The notes beneath the pieces are model-generated. The model saw only the letters and a program-made list of their open reading frames with translations. It searched no databases and had not been told where the DNA came from. From contig OZ023214.1 of NCBI GenBank assembly GCA_963995525.1, positions 34,357,698 through 34,421,697 on the forward strand: a stretch of DNA of 64,000 nucleotides. Reading direction: 5' to 3'. Source of the DNA: Escarpia spicata. Taxonomy: Eukaryota; Annelida; Polychaeta; Sabellida; Siboglinidae. Shown piece by piece: positions 37,451 to 47,849 of the stretch (its first letter is position 1; every line of letters begins with the position of its first letter). The translations under genes and the position numbers were made by a program.

Positions 37451-39887
37451 TATGATGCTGAATGACGTCATCGTACACGTGAGGCAGTTCGTAATTGCCC
37501 TCGTCTCTGTTGATGGGTGTTTTGGTTTTTCTGATCCAGATGGCTTCTTTGATATGCCGAATTCTTCTGTTGGGTTCTTTGTCTACAATTTTCACTCCCT
37601 CCCAGTCTATGATATGGTTTTCAGTTGTCGTATGGTCTGTAAGGGCGGATTTATTGATGGTAGACATCAATCTTTTTTTCCCGCTCCTTGTGTATTTCTA
37701 ATTTTTCGTGTTGTCTACGTCCTTTCTGTGTTCCTCCAGTCTTGTTTTGAGTAGTCTTCCTGTCTCCCAAATGTATTCCCCACCACAATTCTTGCACGGT
37801 ATTTGGTACACCAGTTCGCCCTGTTCTTCTAGCTGTACTTTGTCCTTGGGATGTACCAACATGTGCCTGAGGGTGGTGTGGGGACGCATAGCCGTTGCTA
37901 CTCCATACTTTTTCAGTACTCGATGTACTCTCTCTGAGACCCCCTCTATGTATGGGATGACTACTTGGCTCCGATAGTTTTTGTTCTTAGTCTTTTTGTT
38001 GGTCTTTTTCTTCTTACTGCTATCTGTCACCTTTTTCAAGGCCCACGACGGATAGCCACATACTCTTAGAGCTCCTCTCAGGTGTTCCACCTCTTCTTTC
38101 TTGTCCCCCTCCTCCGAAGTTATTGTCTCACACCTGTTCATAAGGGTTCTGACAACTCCCAACTTCTGATGTTTGGGGTGGTGGGATGCAAAATCCAGGT
38201 ATTGGTCAGTGTGCGTCTTCTTCCTGTACACTGTGGACTTCACACTGCCATCTTCCTTTCTGGTGAACTTTGCATCCAAGAAGGGCATGCTGTTGTTCTC
38301 TTCGTCTTCCCGCGTGAAAATGATGCTACCTGTGGGGTCTACAGTGTTCATGTGTTGTTGTAATTTCTTTGCCTTTCCTGTGTGTACCAGGCAAATTACA
38401 TCGTCCACATATCGCTTCCAGTTTCTCGGTTGGCAATCGACTGGTGCTGTGGTTATGATTTTCTGCTCCAGGTCCTCCATGTACAGGTTCACAACAATGG
38501 GGGACACTGGACTGTCCATGGCTACCCCAAACTTCTGTTGGTAAATTTCTCCTCCAAATCTGAAGTATGTCGTCTCCAAGACAAATTTCAACAACTTCAT
38601 GATGTCGTCTACGTTTATATTTGTTCTCTTCTTTAGTGTCTTGTCATTCTCTAGTCTTTTTCTGATGAATTTGCAAGCTTCTCTGATTGGGGTCTTCGTG
38701 ACCAGTGACACAACGTCATATGACACAAATGATTCTCCTTCTTCCATTCTCAGCTTTGTCATTTCTTTCACCAATTCTTGTGAATTTTCCGTATGGTGTT
38801 CTGTTTTTCCAACAAGTGGTTGTAGTATGTTGGCCAATTCTCTGGATACTCTGTATGCTATTGTCTGTGTGTAGTCGACAATTGGTCTGAGTGGCACCTT
38901 CTCCTTGTGATCCATACATCCGTGGTACTTTTTCTAGCGTAGGATATAAGTACCAGTACTGATCTTTGGTGATCTTCCCCTCCTTCTCCAAGGAATTTAC
39001 CATTCTGATGAGTTCTGCCTTATATTTCTTGGTCGGATCCTTCTTTAACTTCTCATATGTCGCTTCGTCACTTAGCATTTCTTTCATTTTTTCCTGGTAT
39101 TATTTCGTTTCCATGATGAATGTGGCCTTTCCCTTGTCCGCTGGGAGTATTGTGATGGACTTCTCCTTCAGCAGCTCTTTCAAAGCTGTTCTTTCTTGTC
39201 TGGTTAGGTTCTGTTTTGGAACTTTTGCTGATTTCAGAACTCCCGCGATATCTGCACGAAGTTTGTCTTTTTGTTCTTGTGGTAGTTTCCATGTCGCTTG
39301 TTCTGCCGCTACGACGAACTCCTCGGTTGGTACTTTTTTGGCGTTACCGCGTAATTTAGTCCCTTCGCTAATATCTTATTCTGGGCCCCGGACAGTTTGT
39401 ATTTCGACAGATTTATCACCCACCTTTTTAGTTGTGTTCCGGTAAGGTCAACTTCGTTTGTTCTGTCTCTCTTCGCTTCCAAGCGCCGAATTTGTTGTTG
39501 ATGGCGCCATTTAGTTTTCTCATGCGTACTCTCGCTGACATGCGCGGTGTGGCGCGTGACGTTTTGTTGTTCTTCCCTTGACAACGAAGTAAACAGCTTC
39601 GTTTCTAGGGCGAGTTTCTTCTCTTTAAACATGTCCAATTTGTTGTTTATGACACGTATTCTCTCTCTCACTAGTTCCTTCCTGGCTTTGTCTACTATTC
39701 TCCTCGCATTCGTCGTGTTTATCGGGCATTTCAGACTGAGACTGGGAGGTGTTACATTGATGTCTTTGCAACGTAGCGTAAATACAAGGTGATTTCTGTG
39801 GCGCGAAACCTTTCTGGTCAATTGTTCGAGTTTCCTCACGTCTTTGACACATTCTTGTCTATACTTTGTCCTAAGATTACTGAACAT
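37443..39887 (-). pseudogene. Penelope-like reverse transcriptase / GIY-YIG endonuclease
   Basis: The minus strand starts at an ATG (complement 39885-39887). A 192-residue basic N-terminal part is followed, after a frameshift, by the ITILPADKGKATFIM segment near 39150 and an in-frame TAA. The main frame 38915-37698 then begins near VPLRPIVDYTQT. RT motifs are FVSYDVVSLVTKTP (motif A Asp), GVAMDSPVSPIVVNLYME (motif B), WKRYVDDVICLV (YVDD active site) and a Lys-rich thumb. The C-terminus has a GIY-YIG-type endonuclease: VYQIPCKNCGGEYIWETGR ... KTRLEEH, where YIGETGR has become YIWETGR. A last frameshift leads to the ITDH/ENHIIDWEGVKI tail ending at 37443. At least three disruptions make it inactive. 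Confidence 0.9.
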
Positions 39888-39957
39888 TCTTCAGGTTAGT
39901 TCGTTTTCAAATTAGAAACTTTCATTTTTCATATCCAAGAATCATGTTAAATTACCT

Positions 39958-40001
39958 GGTAGAGGCTTTCGTTGACGTGTCACATCGACTTCATCAGTAC
40001 C
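39958..40001 (-). ncRNA. Hammerhead-ribozyme-like motif (5' repeat)
   Basis: Minus strand: GGTA, CTGATGA, then AGTCGAT-GTGACAC-GTCAAC which can fold as stem II with a seven-base loop, GAAA, GCCTC, TACC. All conserved core boxes are present. In Penelope-like elements such motifs lie in the terminal repeats and probably process tandem transcripts. Activity is not shown here. Confidence 0.65.
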
Positions 40002-40024
40002 TAAAAATAAAGCCGTGTGTTTTT

Positions 40025-40780
40025 TATTTGGAAGGTCGCTTTCCACCACAGAATGTATCAAGCTTTCTCTGGATATATCAAAGAACAGGTGTTGATACAG
40101 TAAATGTTAAATATTAGCTTGTTCACCATCCAGCTGTACGAATTTGTAACTATTCCGTTCTGCCATCAATTGATAACGCTGGCTGTCCAAAGGCAGTATA
40201 GCAGCAATCACAGGCGAAATATAGCTTTTAATGGGATCCACTACAAACAAGGAACTGTTCTCAGGTTAGCCGCAGCTGGCTAGGAATTACAACCTGCCCA
40301 CCTCGAGGATATTTGCGGCAGCTCAACTTTGAACTCCCAGGGGAAGCAAGCATGATAATCGATTTGTTTCTGTTAGTGCTATATCGCTACGAGCAAGAAT
40401 GAAAACATCCCAAGTCGCTGCCGGTTCTTCCTCATATGAGGTTATTGAGAGTACAACTTTTCAGCAGTTTCAGTGTTTTTATGTTTGAATTTTCTAACGT
40501 TATTTTACTAACTTTATTGATGCAACCACGATGTGAAATGTTGTTTCATTGGTGTGTTAATGTTGTATTCATCAATGATCTCTTCCTAAGATAATATAGT
40601 GTCTGGACTTATTTAACCACTTCACACACACCACTGATGTATGCGCTCAGAGGATGACACGTGATTGGTTATCTAACGAATGTGGTATTACTAGTAGTTT
40701 TAATATGTTTAAAACAATAGTTGGTAATAGTTAGGCATTTGGATTGTTGGACGCCAACATAGACAGATCGTAAAATGAAC
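40025..40780. other. Gene-free stretch
   Basis: No ORF, splice pattern or repeat family recognised between the Penelope-like element and the RTE element. Confidence 0.4.
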
Positions 40781-40782
40781 AT

Positions 40783-40784
<2 letters not shown>

Positions 40785-40826
<42 letters not shown>

Positions 40827-42350
40827 TGTGCAGCCGTAGTAGCCCGTGGTTGGGCGAAGGCCTCAGCATGTCGTTTCCAAATCTGCCTGTCTTGCGCTAT
40901 ACTCTGCCAGATGGTGCCCTTCCAGTATTCGTCTAGTTCGTCTCTCTACCGTCTCGCCGGTCTTCCTCTTGATCGTTTCCCTTCGTATGGTTTCCAGGTT
41001 GTGATACGCGATGTCCATCGGTTATCTCGTAGTCTGCTGATGTGCCCTGCCCAGGTCCAATTCTGTCTTCTGATTTGTTCTATCACGTCTATGACCTGTG
41101 TCTTCTGCCTTACCTAGATGTTTGTTTTTCTCTCCCGATATGTGATGCTTAACATACTTCTTTCCATCTTCGTTTGTGCGGCTGCTAGCTTGTTCTTTGC
41201 CTGGATGGTGAGTGCCCATGTTTCCGCGCCGTATGTTATCGCTGGAAGTACACATGAGTTGAAGACTTGTCTCTTCAAGCAGGTTCCAAAGTTACCCTTG
41301 AAGATGTCGCGGTGTTTGGCGAATGCTGTCCAGCCGGCAGTGATCCTTCTTTGAATCTCTTTGTCTTGGTTTTTGTCTCTGATACTGTATCGCTGTCCGA
41401 GATAGACGTAGCTTACTATTTGCGTCGTGTTGATATATATTGGTGTGTCATTTTCTAGCATAACTTTTGTCTTCGAGATGTTCATCTTGAGACCTTGTTT
41501 TTTACTTTCATCAGCTAGCTCCTGCAGCATGTTTTGTAGTTCTTCCGGTGTAGTAGCGCATATGAGTATGTCGTCGGCGAAGCGAAGATGGCTGAGATAT
41601 TCTCCGTCTATCAACAAGCCTCTGGTTTCCCAGGTCAGTCTTCGGAATATGCTTTCGAGTGTTGCCGTGAACATCTTGGGTGATATGGTGTCACCCTGTC
41701 GTACTCCTCTCCTGATGTTGATCTTTTTGCTCTTTTTGTGTAAGTGGACTGTCACCGAGCTGTTGGTGTAGATGAATTTCAAGAGATCTATGTACACATC
41801 TTCTATCCCCTGTTCTTGAAGGGAGGTCAGTATTGCTTGAGTTTGCACCTAGTCGAAAGCCTTCTCGTAGTCGACGAAAGCGATGCAGAGCGGGATATTA
41901 TATTCTCGGCACTTCTCTTTCAGTTGGTTTATGAAGTGTATGTGGTCTGTCGTTGAGTACCTGCTTCTGAATCCTGCTTGCTCTCGTGGTTGGTTTTCGT
42001 CCAGTGTCTTCTCTAGTCTGTTCGTTAGTATGTTTGTGAATAATTTATGGATGTTTGCTAATATACATATTGGTCTGTAGTTCTTCAAGACTTTCTTATT
42101 TCCCTTCTTGAAGATTATCACCATCTTTGCGTTCTTCCAAGCGGTAGGTATTCGTCTTTCTGATAAGCATTTAGTATACAGCTTAGCCAGTGTCTTCGAG
42201 ATGATATCTTCTCCTGCTTTTAATGTTTCAATGTTTACGTGGTCGTTGCCTGATGTCTTCCCATTCTTCATATCTCTAAGCGCAGCTTCCACTTCCCATA
42301 GTGTTATCTCTGGTACCTCTTTCGCATCGGTGTGAATTATGGTACTTTGT
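40785..42350 (-). mobile_element. RTE-type LINE, 5'-truncated
   Basis: The minus-strand frames 42292-41849 and 41848-41114 are in register except for a TAG between them, at a CIAFVDYEKAFD-stop-VQTQAI position. They encode an RTE-like RT: MKNGKTSGNDH, MVIIFKKGNKK, NYRPICIL, QAGFR, FVDYEKAFD (motif A), IRRGVRQGDTISPKMF (motif B), LRFADDILIC (FADD active site), GLKMNISKTKVM and YGAETWAL. After 41114 shifted frames carry the C-terminal end. The 3' tail is a (CAT)n/(ATG)n run, 40785-40826, typical of RTE tails. The APE endonuclease is missing. A second, more decayed copy lies at 59905-61860. Confidence 0.9.
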
Positions 42351-42359
42351 TCACTGTCA

Positions 42360-42526
42360 TGTCATGTATTGTAAACACAATACCCTCATTGCATAATATA
42401 TGCTATATAATGTGATGTGATGATGCACTCTGAAGTGTCTTAATTACTATGTGCATTCTTATTTATGACTACAATAACCGCTTTTCTGAATACATTCATA
42501 CCAACAAAGTGATCGCGGTCTATAGA
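42360..42526. other. Short non-coding spacer
   Basis: AT-rich; nothing recognised between the RTE 5' truncation point and the TIR element. Confidence 0.3.
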
Positions 42527-42773
42527 GGTTGGACAAAAACGTTATCAAAGTTTTCTCACATGAAATGGGTTCGTTGGTGGTATGTCTCACCACCAAAAAA
42601 ACGATGGCCGACATTATACAGGGCCTAATATCCAAATGGACCTAATTGTGGAACAAAGCAACATAAAAATACGTTTCAGTGTCATTTCCAACTAACTTTA
42701 GGATGTCGACTCGTTTGGTGACATTTTGGAGGTCGTTAGAGGTCATGATTATGCGAAAAGGTCAAGGTCAACG
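42527..42773 (+). repeat. Left terminal inverted repeat of the XPG-type element
   Basis: Counterpart of 45703-45998. It has a ~45-bp gap relative to the right copy after the internal hairpin (the right copy has an extra segment near 45880-45925). Confidence 0.85.
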
Positions 42774-42912
42774 TTAAAATTGACCAAAATTTGACCCCAG
42801 ATTTTGCCAAAATGGTGTATATCGACCTAGAAATATGTTTGATGTGTCATGTTTGATGAAATCATGAACAATTAAGCCGGCACCGAGTAATCCCACCTGT
42901 GTCCGTTCGACC

Positions 42913-45506
42913 ATGGAGTACCTGTGTGGCTTAGCTCAGCAGCAGGGTATGACTCCCATCATCACCTTCGATCAGCAGTTATATTGGATCGCGCTCATGG
43001 TCATTGATGACCAACCTATGTCGAGTCGTCTGCGGCATATTGCACTGCTTCTCGGAGGGTTTAACACTGAGATGAGCCTATTTGGTGCGATCGGGTCCGT
43101 CATGGTTGGGTCTGGCCTGAAAGAGATGCTACCGCAGGTGTATGGTGAGGGATCTGTCGACCAAAATGCTGAGTGGGAAAGCAGTCACCCATGCGGTGCG
43201 TGGCCACAACTAGATGTTTACATGCACATATACGTACAAACAGTGTTATTTCTATGCAATTAATTGTATTTCCTATCAGCATTTATGCATAATATATATT
43301 ATAACCTTGTGTCTTTTTAGGTGATTTAAACGCGGTTGCTCTTCTCGCTCGTATCTCTCAGCGCTAATGAAATATGTGCAGGATGTGTCTAGATTAATTT
43401 GGATGATGCACTCAAGAGCACCACACCCGGTCACATCCAGATTGATCTTGATGATTGGCGTGCCTCAATGCAAAAGCATGCAACCGCCAGGCTGTGGATG
43501 CACTATGACAGAATGTTCGCAGTTCTGAGGGCCTTCATTCGATCTGCCCGTATGGGAAGCTGGCCCCTGTATTTACAGTCTTTGTGTGATATGCAGGCTT
43601 ATCTTGCAGCTGCTGGGCATAATAACTGCACAACATCTCTTGCGTTATTCATCCCAAAAATGCTGGACCTCGAGCGTACTCACACAGACGTACATGCAGC
43701 TTTCATGAAGGGTCTCTTCCCGGTCAGAAGAAATGATTGTGCATGGTCAGGTATATTCACAGATCTCTTCAGAGAGCAAGTTCTGATGGCTGGCATTAAG
43801 TCAACCGGGGGTCTAACGCACGGCCGTGGCTTCAATGAGAGTACTCATCTTCTCTTCCTGCTCTCCAGACCCGTATGTGCTGATGTCAGCCAGTACATTT
43901 TCGAGATAGCGTGGTTCTCTTCGAATGCAAGTGATGGGCATCGTGACCTGGCGGCATCACGCATCCGACATGACATATCCGATATACAGAAGCTGCTTCA
44001 GGTGTTTGTTAGGCGAGGACCTTTCAATAAACGTATGTAAACGTGGTCGATGCTCAAAGTATCGGAGAAAAGATCCTAACTTCCATGGTCGGTCATTCTG
44101 TTCTCCAAGAAGAATCAAGCGAAGACTCTAGCCTCAATTGTCCATGTCAAAACTACCTCCGGGGAACGAATCGAGATGGATCCCAGCGTCTTCTTGTTAT
44201 GAGTGTCGACGATATCCCTATGCCTGACATGAGTTGCGCTCTTTCCCACCATCTGTCTTCGACAATCACATGCGCATGCGGACTGGGGACAAAGCGGAGC
44301 TCATAACCATCTCCGGAAGCGTGTCCCTACATGCATCGACTCAGCCACGCTCGACAAGGGCTTGCAGTTTATTCTTGATGAGGGAGGATTGCTCCACAAG
44401 TTCTCATGGCTCAAGCACTCCACTTATGCCGATATATGCGCTATGTATATCCGGCATGTACGGCTATGACATTGCGTTGGTTGTGTTTTACGAATATGAC
44501 GGCTCTAGCACTAAGGACGAAGCCCATCGTCGTAGGACAGGGAACGTTGGAGCTTCCGTCTCAGTTTCCGCAGAGATGCGTTTAACCATGACCAAAAAAG
44601 CTATCCGTTCCAATAATCAAACAAGCAGGCCCTCATCAACCTCCTTACGGTCAAAACAGACATCACAGTTTAGCACGCAGAAGGGGATGCGGACCACAAG
44701 ATCTGTATGTTGGCATGCCTTTCTGCGAAGAAAACGCCAGCAGCTGTTGTCGCGGAAGATTCAGACTTATTTCAACTCGTGATATATCATGCTGATGCCA
44801 CAGGTAAGTGTGATAACCTGGTGACATCGAAACAGACGGTATGCATCACTATATTGAAGGAGAATCTGGATCCAGCCGTTTCAGAAGCTCTGATCTTTCT
44901 GCACGCTCTCAGTGGATGTGATACCACGTCAAGGCCATGTGGAATTTGCAAAGTGACCGTTCTCACTAAGTATGCAGCACTGAAAAAGTCCGTCTTCATA
45001 AATGCAACTTCCTCGAAAGAGAACATCGAAAGGCAGGAGAGGATGGCCTGCTGGTGATGTACGGGTGCACCACACCACTAAGCCTCAACTCCGCACGGGT
45101 GGCGAAGTTCCTGTTGAAGGTAGCTACGTCTACACAAGACGTGTCTCCAGATAAGCTTCCGCCAACGAATGATGCAGCCGCCTTTCATAGCCATCGGACT
45201 TATCATAAAATGCAGGGATGGCGTGGCAACGATATCTCCCATGAGCTTTGGTGTTGGGTAGCATCTTCTGATGATCTCGAGCCTCTCAGAATGTATCAGT
45301 CTGCGGCACCAGAGCGACTCCTCAAGATAATTCTATGCAATTGCGGTGGTCACTGCGATACGAAAACGTGCACCTCCCACAAGAATGGACTGCAGTGCAC
45401 ACCAGCATGCGGCCAGTGCAAGGGCATCACATGCATGAATGCGACACAAGTGGACAGCCAGGATGATGATGACCGGGATGTTGATCAGGATCATATAGGA
45501 TTGTAA
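42913..45506 (+). pseudogene. XPG/FEN-like nuclease-domain protein of unknown transposon role, decayed
   Basis: Frames 42913-43263, 43399-44040, 44234-44782, 44707-45057 and 45054-45506 together give one long protein in order. N-terminal motifs are MTPIITFDQQLYWIA, SSRLRHIALLLGGFNTEMS and IGSVMVGSGLKEM. The middle has HATARLWMHYD, LAAAGHNN, GLFPVRRND and KSTGGLTHGRGFNES. The late part has an acidic AEDSDLFQLVIYHADATG motif and FLHALSGCDTTSRPCGI, which look like the metal-binding Asp cluster and GCD-type helix-turn region of XPG/FEN nucleases. The C-terminus is a Cys-rich tail (CNCGGHCDTKTC ... CTPACGQCKGITC). At least four frame changes, some possibly introns, interrupt it. The mechanism is not known to me. 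Confidence 0.75.
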
Positions 45507-45702
45507 ATAGACAATATGCATGTATTGACATTAAAACGTGACTTTGAACTATAATACCCTGTAAAATGTGGTTTAAATGATTAGGCATAGTAAACGTAGT
45601 TGCAATGACACCTAAATATGTGTTTGTAAGTTCATTTCGCTGCATAGTCATGCCACTTTGGTCGGAATCCAGATTATTTCCAGATTATTTCATCACATTT
45701 TG

Positions 45703-45998
45703 TGTTGACCTTGACCTTATCGCATGACCTTGACCTCTAACGACCTCCAAAGTGTCACCAAGCGAATAGACATCCTAAAGTTTGTTGGAAATGACACTGC
45801 AAACGTGTTTTACGTTGCTTTGTTTCAAAATTAGATCCATTTGAATAGTAGACCCTGTATAATGTCGGCCATCTTGGATTTGAGCCGAAAAACAGGTTTT
45901 GTCAAGGGTTGATTCGGGTGAGGTTTTCTTGGTGGTGAGATATACCACCAACGAACCCATTTCACGTGAGAAAGCTTTGTTATCATTTATGTCCAACC
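45703..45998 (-). repeat. Right terminal inverted repeat of the XPG-type element
   Basis: Reverse-complement counterpart of 42527-42773, ending 'tgtccaacc'. Like the left copy it contains repeated AGGTCA half-sites ('gaccttgacc' near 45707 and 45726). Confidence 0.85.
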
Positions 45999-46009
45999 CA
46001 AATCGTTCG

Positions 46010-46052
46010 TAGGTCAACGTGAAGTGCTACTTCAGCAGAAGAGCACATATAC
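46010..46052 (+). promoter_or_regulatory. Conserved upstream block and TATA-like element of the first intact gene
   Basis: 'taggtcaacgtgaagtgctacttcagcag' (46010-46038) matches 54164-54192 upstream of the second intact gene with few changes, and more distantly 32923-32950. 'acatata' follows at 46045-46051, about 119 bp before the ATG; the other gene has 'ttttatat' about 107 bp before its ATG. The similar spacing suggests a core promoter, not tested. Confidence 0.6.
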
Positions 46053-46165
46053 TGTGTAGTCGTGCTAGGCGAGCACAGTTAAGGCATACCAACTACACGT
46101 CAAACAGCGGAAACACATGATCTTCATACTGGGACAGACGTCTGAGCAAGTGACCAGAAGACGAG

Positions 46166-46620
46166 ATGAAGGTCTGTTTAGTGAGTATGGTATCAGAATA
46201 TACATTGTTTCGATATCGTCCATTTAAAAGGTCACTGGCACTATTAAATAAACATTGTTAGTCAAATATCGTGTTAGTATAAAAAGCACTTTGAACTTTG
46301 TATTGTTTTTATTGCAGATTGTGTGTGTTTTGTTGATTCTGCTGCTGGAGGTAAACTGCCATAATCCAGGCGGCCTCAACACTGACAGGAAGGGACCTAA
46401 TTTTAAAAAGAACACTAATTCCAAGAACATGTGCAAATCGTTTTGTGCGAGGGAATATTTTAAGTGCTACCAGGAAAACGGATGCCACAAGACAAACAAG
46501 AGACAAGAACTTCAGCTATGCAGCGACATGTATGCCGAATGCACGAAGAAGTGCCTTACAGAATTTGACACTCTAGATTTTGAAACGTGGACCAAAAAAT
46601 ATATTTGGTCGATTAAGTGA
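46166..46620 (+). CDS. Small secreted cysteine-rich protein (intact, two exons)
   Basis: Exon 1 (46166-46180) encodes only MKVCL and ends at a strong donor, gtgagt. The 137-bp intron (46181-46317) ends in ttttattgcag. Exon 2 (46318-46620) keeps the frame (phase 0), giving 105 residues. Residues 1-18 form a signal peptide split by the intron (hydrophobic core IVCVLLILLLEV). A short Asn/Lys-rich spacer follows, then a domain from Cys44 to Cys84 with spacing C-x3-C-x6-C-x5-C-x11-C-x6-C-x3-C. With Cys19 next to the likely cleavage site, the mature chain could have eight cysteines. The paired C-x3-C turns suggest a disulfide-bonded helical hairpin. The tail is acidic/aromatic (LTEFDTLDFETW). I do not recognise the family; venom, antimicrobial, pheromone or egg-fluid roles are all possible. 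It is about 60% identical by eye to the protein at 54322-56130 over the domain. Confidence 0.85.
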
Positions 46621-47540
<920 letters not shown>

Positions 47541-47544
47541 TATA

Positions 47545-47665
47545 ATATCAGAGTCGCAATTCGTGGCTTTTTTGTTTTTATTGTAACATCATGTTATACA
47601 GTATAAATGATATATATTATGTAGTACTGACTGCCCAAAGATGTTTTAATGAACCATTTTGTTTT
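47545..47665 (+). repeat. Dispersed repeat shared with 53055-53175
   Basis: 'cgcaattcgtggctttttt...ttattgtaacatcatgttatacagtataaatgatat...tactgactgcccaaagatgttttaa' is the reverse complement of sequence at 53055-53175. Nature unknown. Confidence 0.6.
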
Positions 47666-47849
47666 ATGAAATGTTAATGATAAGTGCACATATCACTTTG
47701 TATACATCGACTGCGTGTCGTTTTCGAAAGCCGTTGTAGGCGTGGCTAAAATCCGACTACTAATGAGACAGAAATGCGTGCTCACGTGTTATGTGATCAC
47801 GTGATTGCGTGAACGCAAGTTGCATAGTTGTTGACATTTGTTCGTAATG

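Larger units (their letters stand above)
37361..40008 (-). mobile_element. Penelope-like element with flanking direct repeats
   Basis: The minus strand carries a Penelope-type RT/GIY-YIG protein (separate entry) between two ~88-92-bp direct repeats, 37364-37450 and 39910-40001, each with a hammerhead-like motif. Such terminal direct repeats (pLTRs) are typical of Penelope-like elements. Outside the repeats, 'aaagccatgtgttttt' (about 37345) and 'aaagccgtgtgttttt' (about 40009) look like a 16-17-bp target duplication with one mismatch. The element appears almost full length. Confidence 0.85.
42527..45998 (+). mobile_element. TIR-bounded DNA element with XPG/FEN-like nuclease gene (AcademX-like candidate)
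   Basis: 42527-42773 and 45703-45998 are inverted copies sharing 'ggttggaca', 'tctcac(a/g)tgaaatgggttcgttggtggtat', 'atggccgacattatacaggg', 'gtcatttccaac(t/a)aactttaggatgtc', 'ggaggtcgttagaggtca' and 'aaggtcaaggtcaac'. Each TIR also holds a small perfect hairpin (ttggtggt ... accaccaa at 42574-42596 and 45929-45951). Between them is one decayed plus-strand gene (42913-45506). Academ-superfamily transposons are known to carry XPG nucleases, so I suggest an AcademX-type element; I could not identify target duplications. The right end lies about 170 bp before the ATG of the gene at 46166. Confidence 0.7.

Noticed and set aside
37698..39445. Plus-strand hydrophobic frames over this interval
   Set aside because: They are antisense shadows of the Penelope-like reverse transcriptase on the minus strand.
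40911..42335. Plus-strand Cys/Phe-rich frames
   Set aside because: Antisense shadows of the RTE reverse transcriptase.
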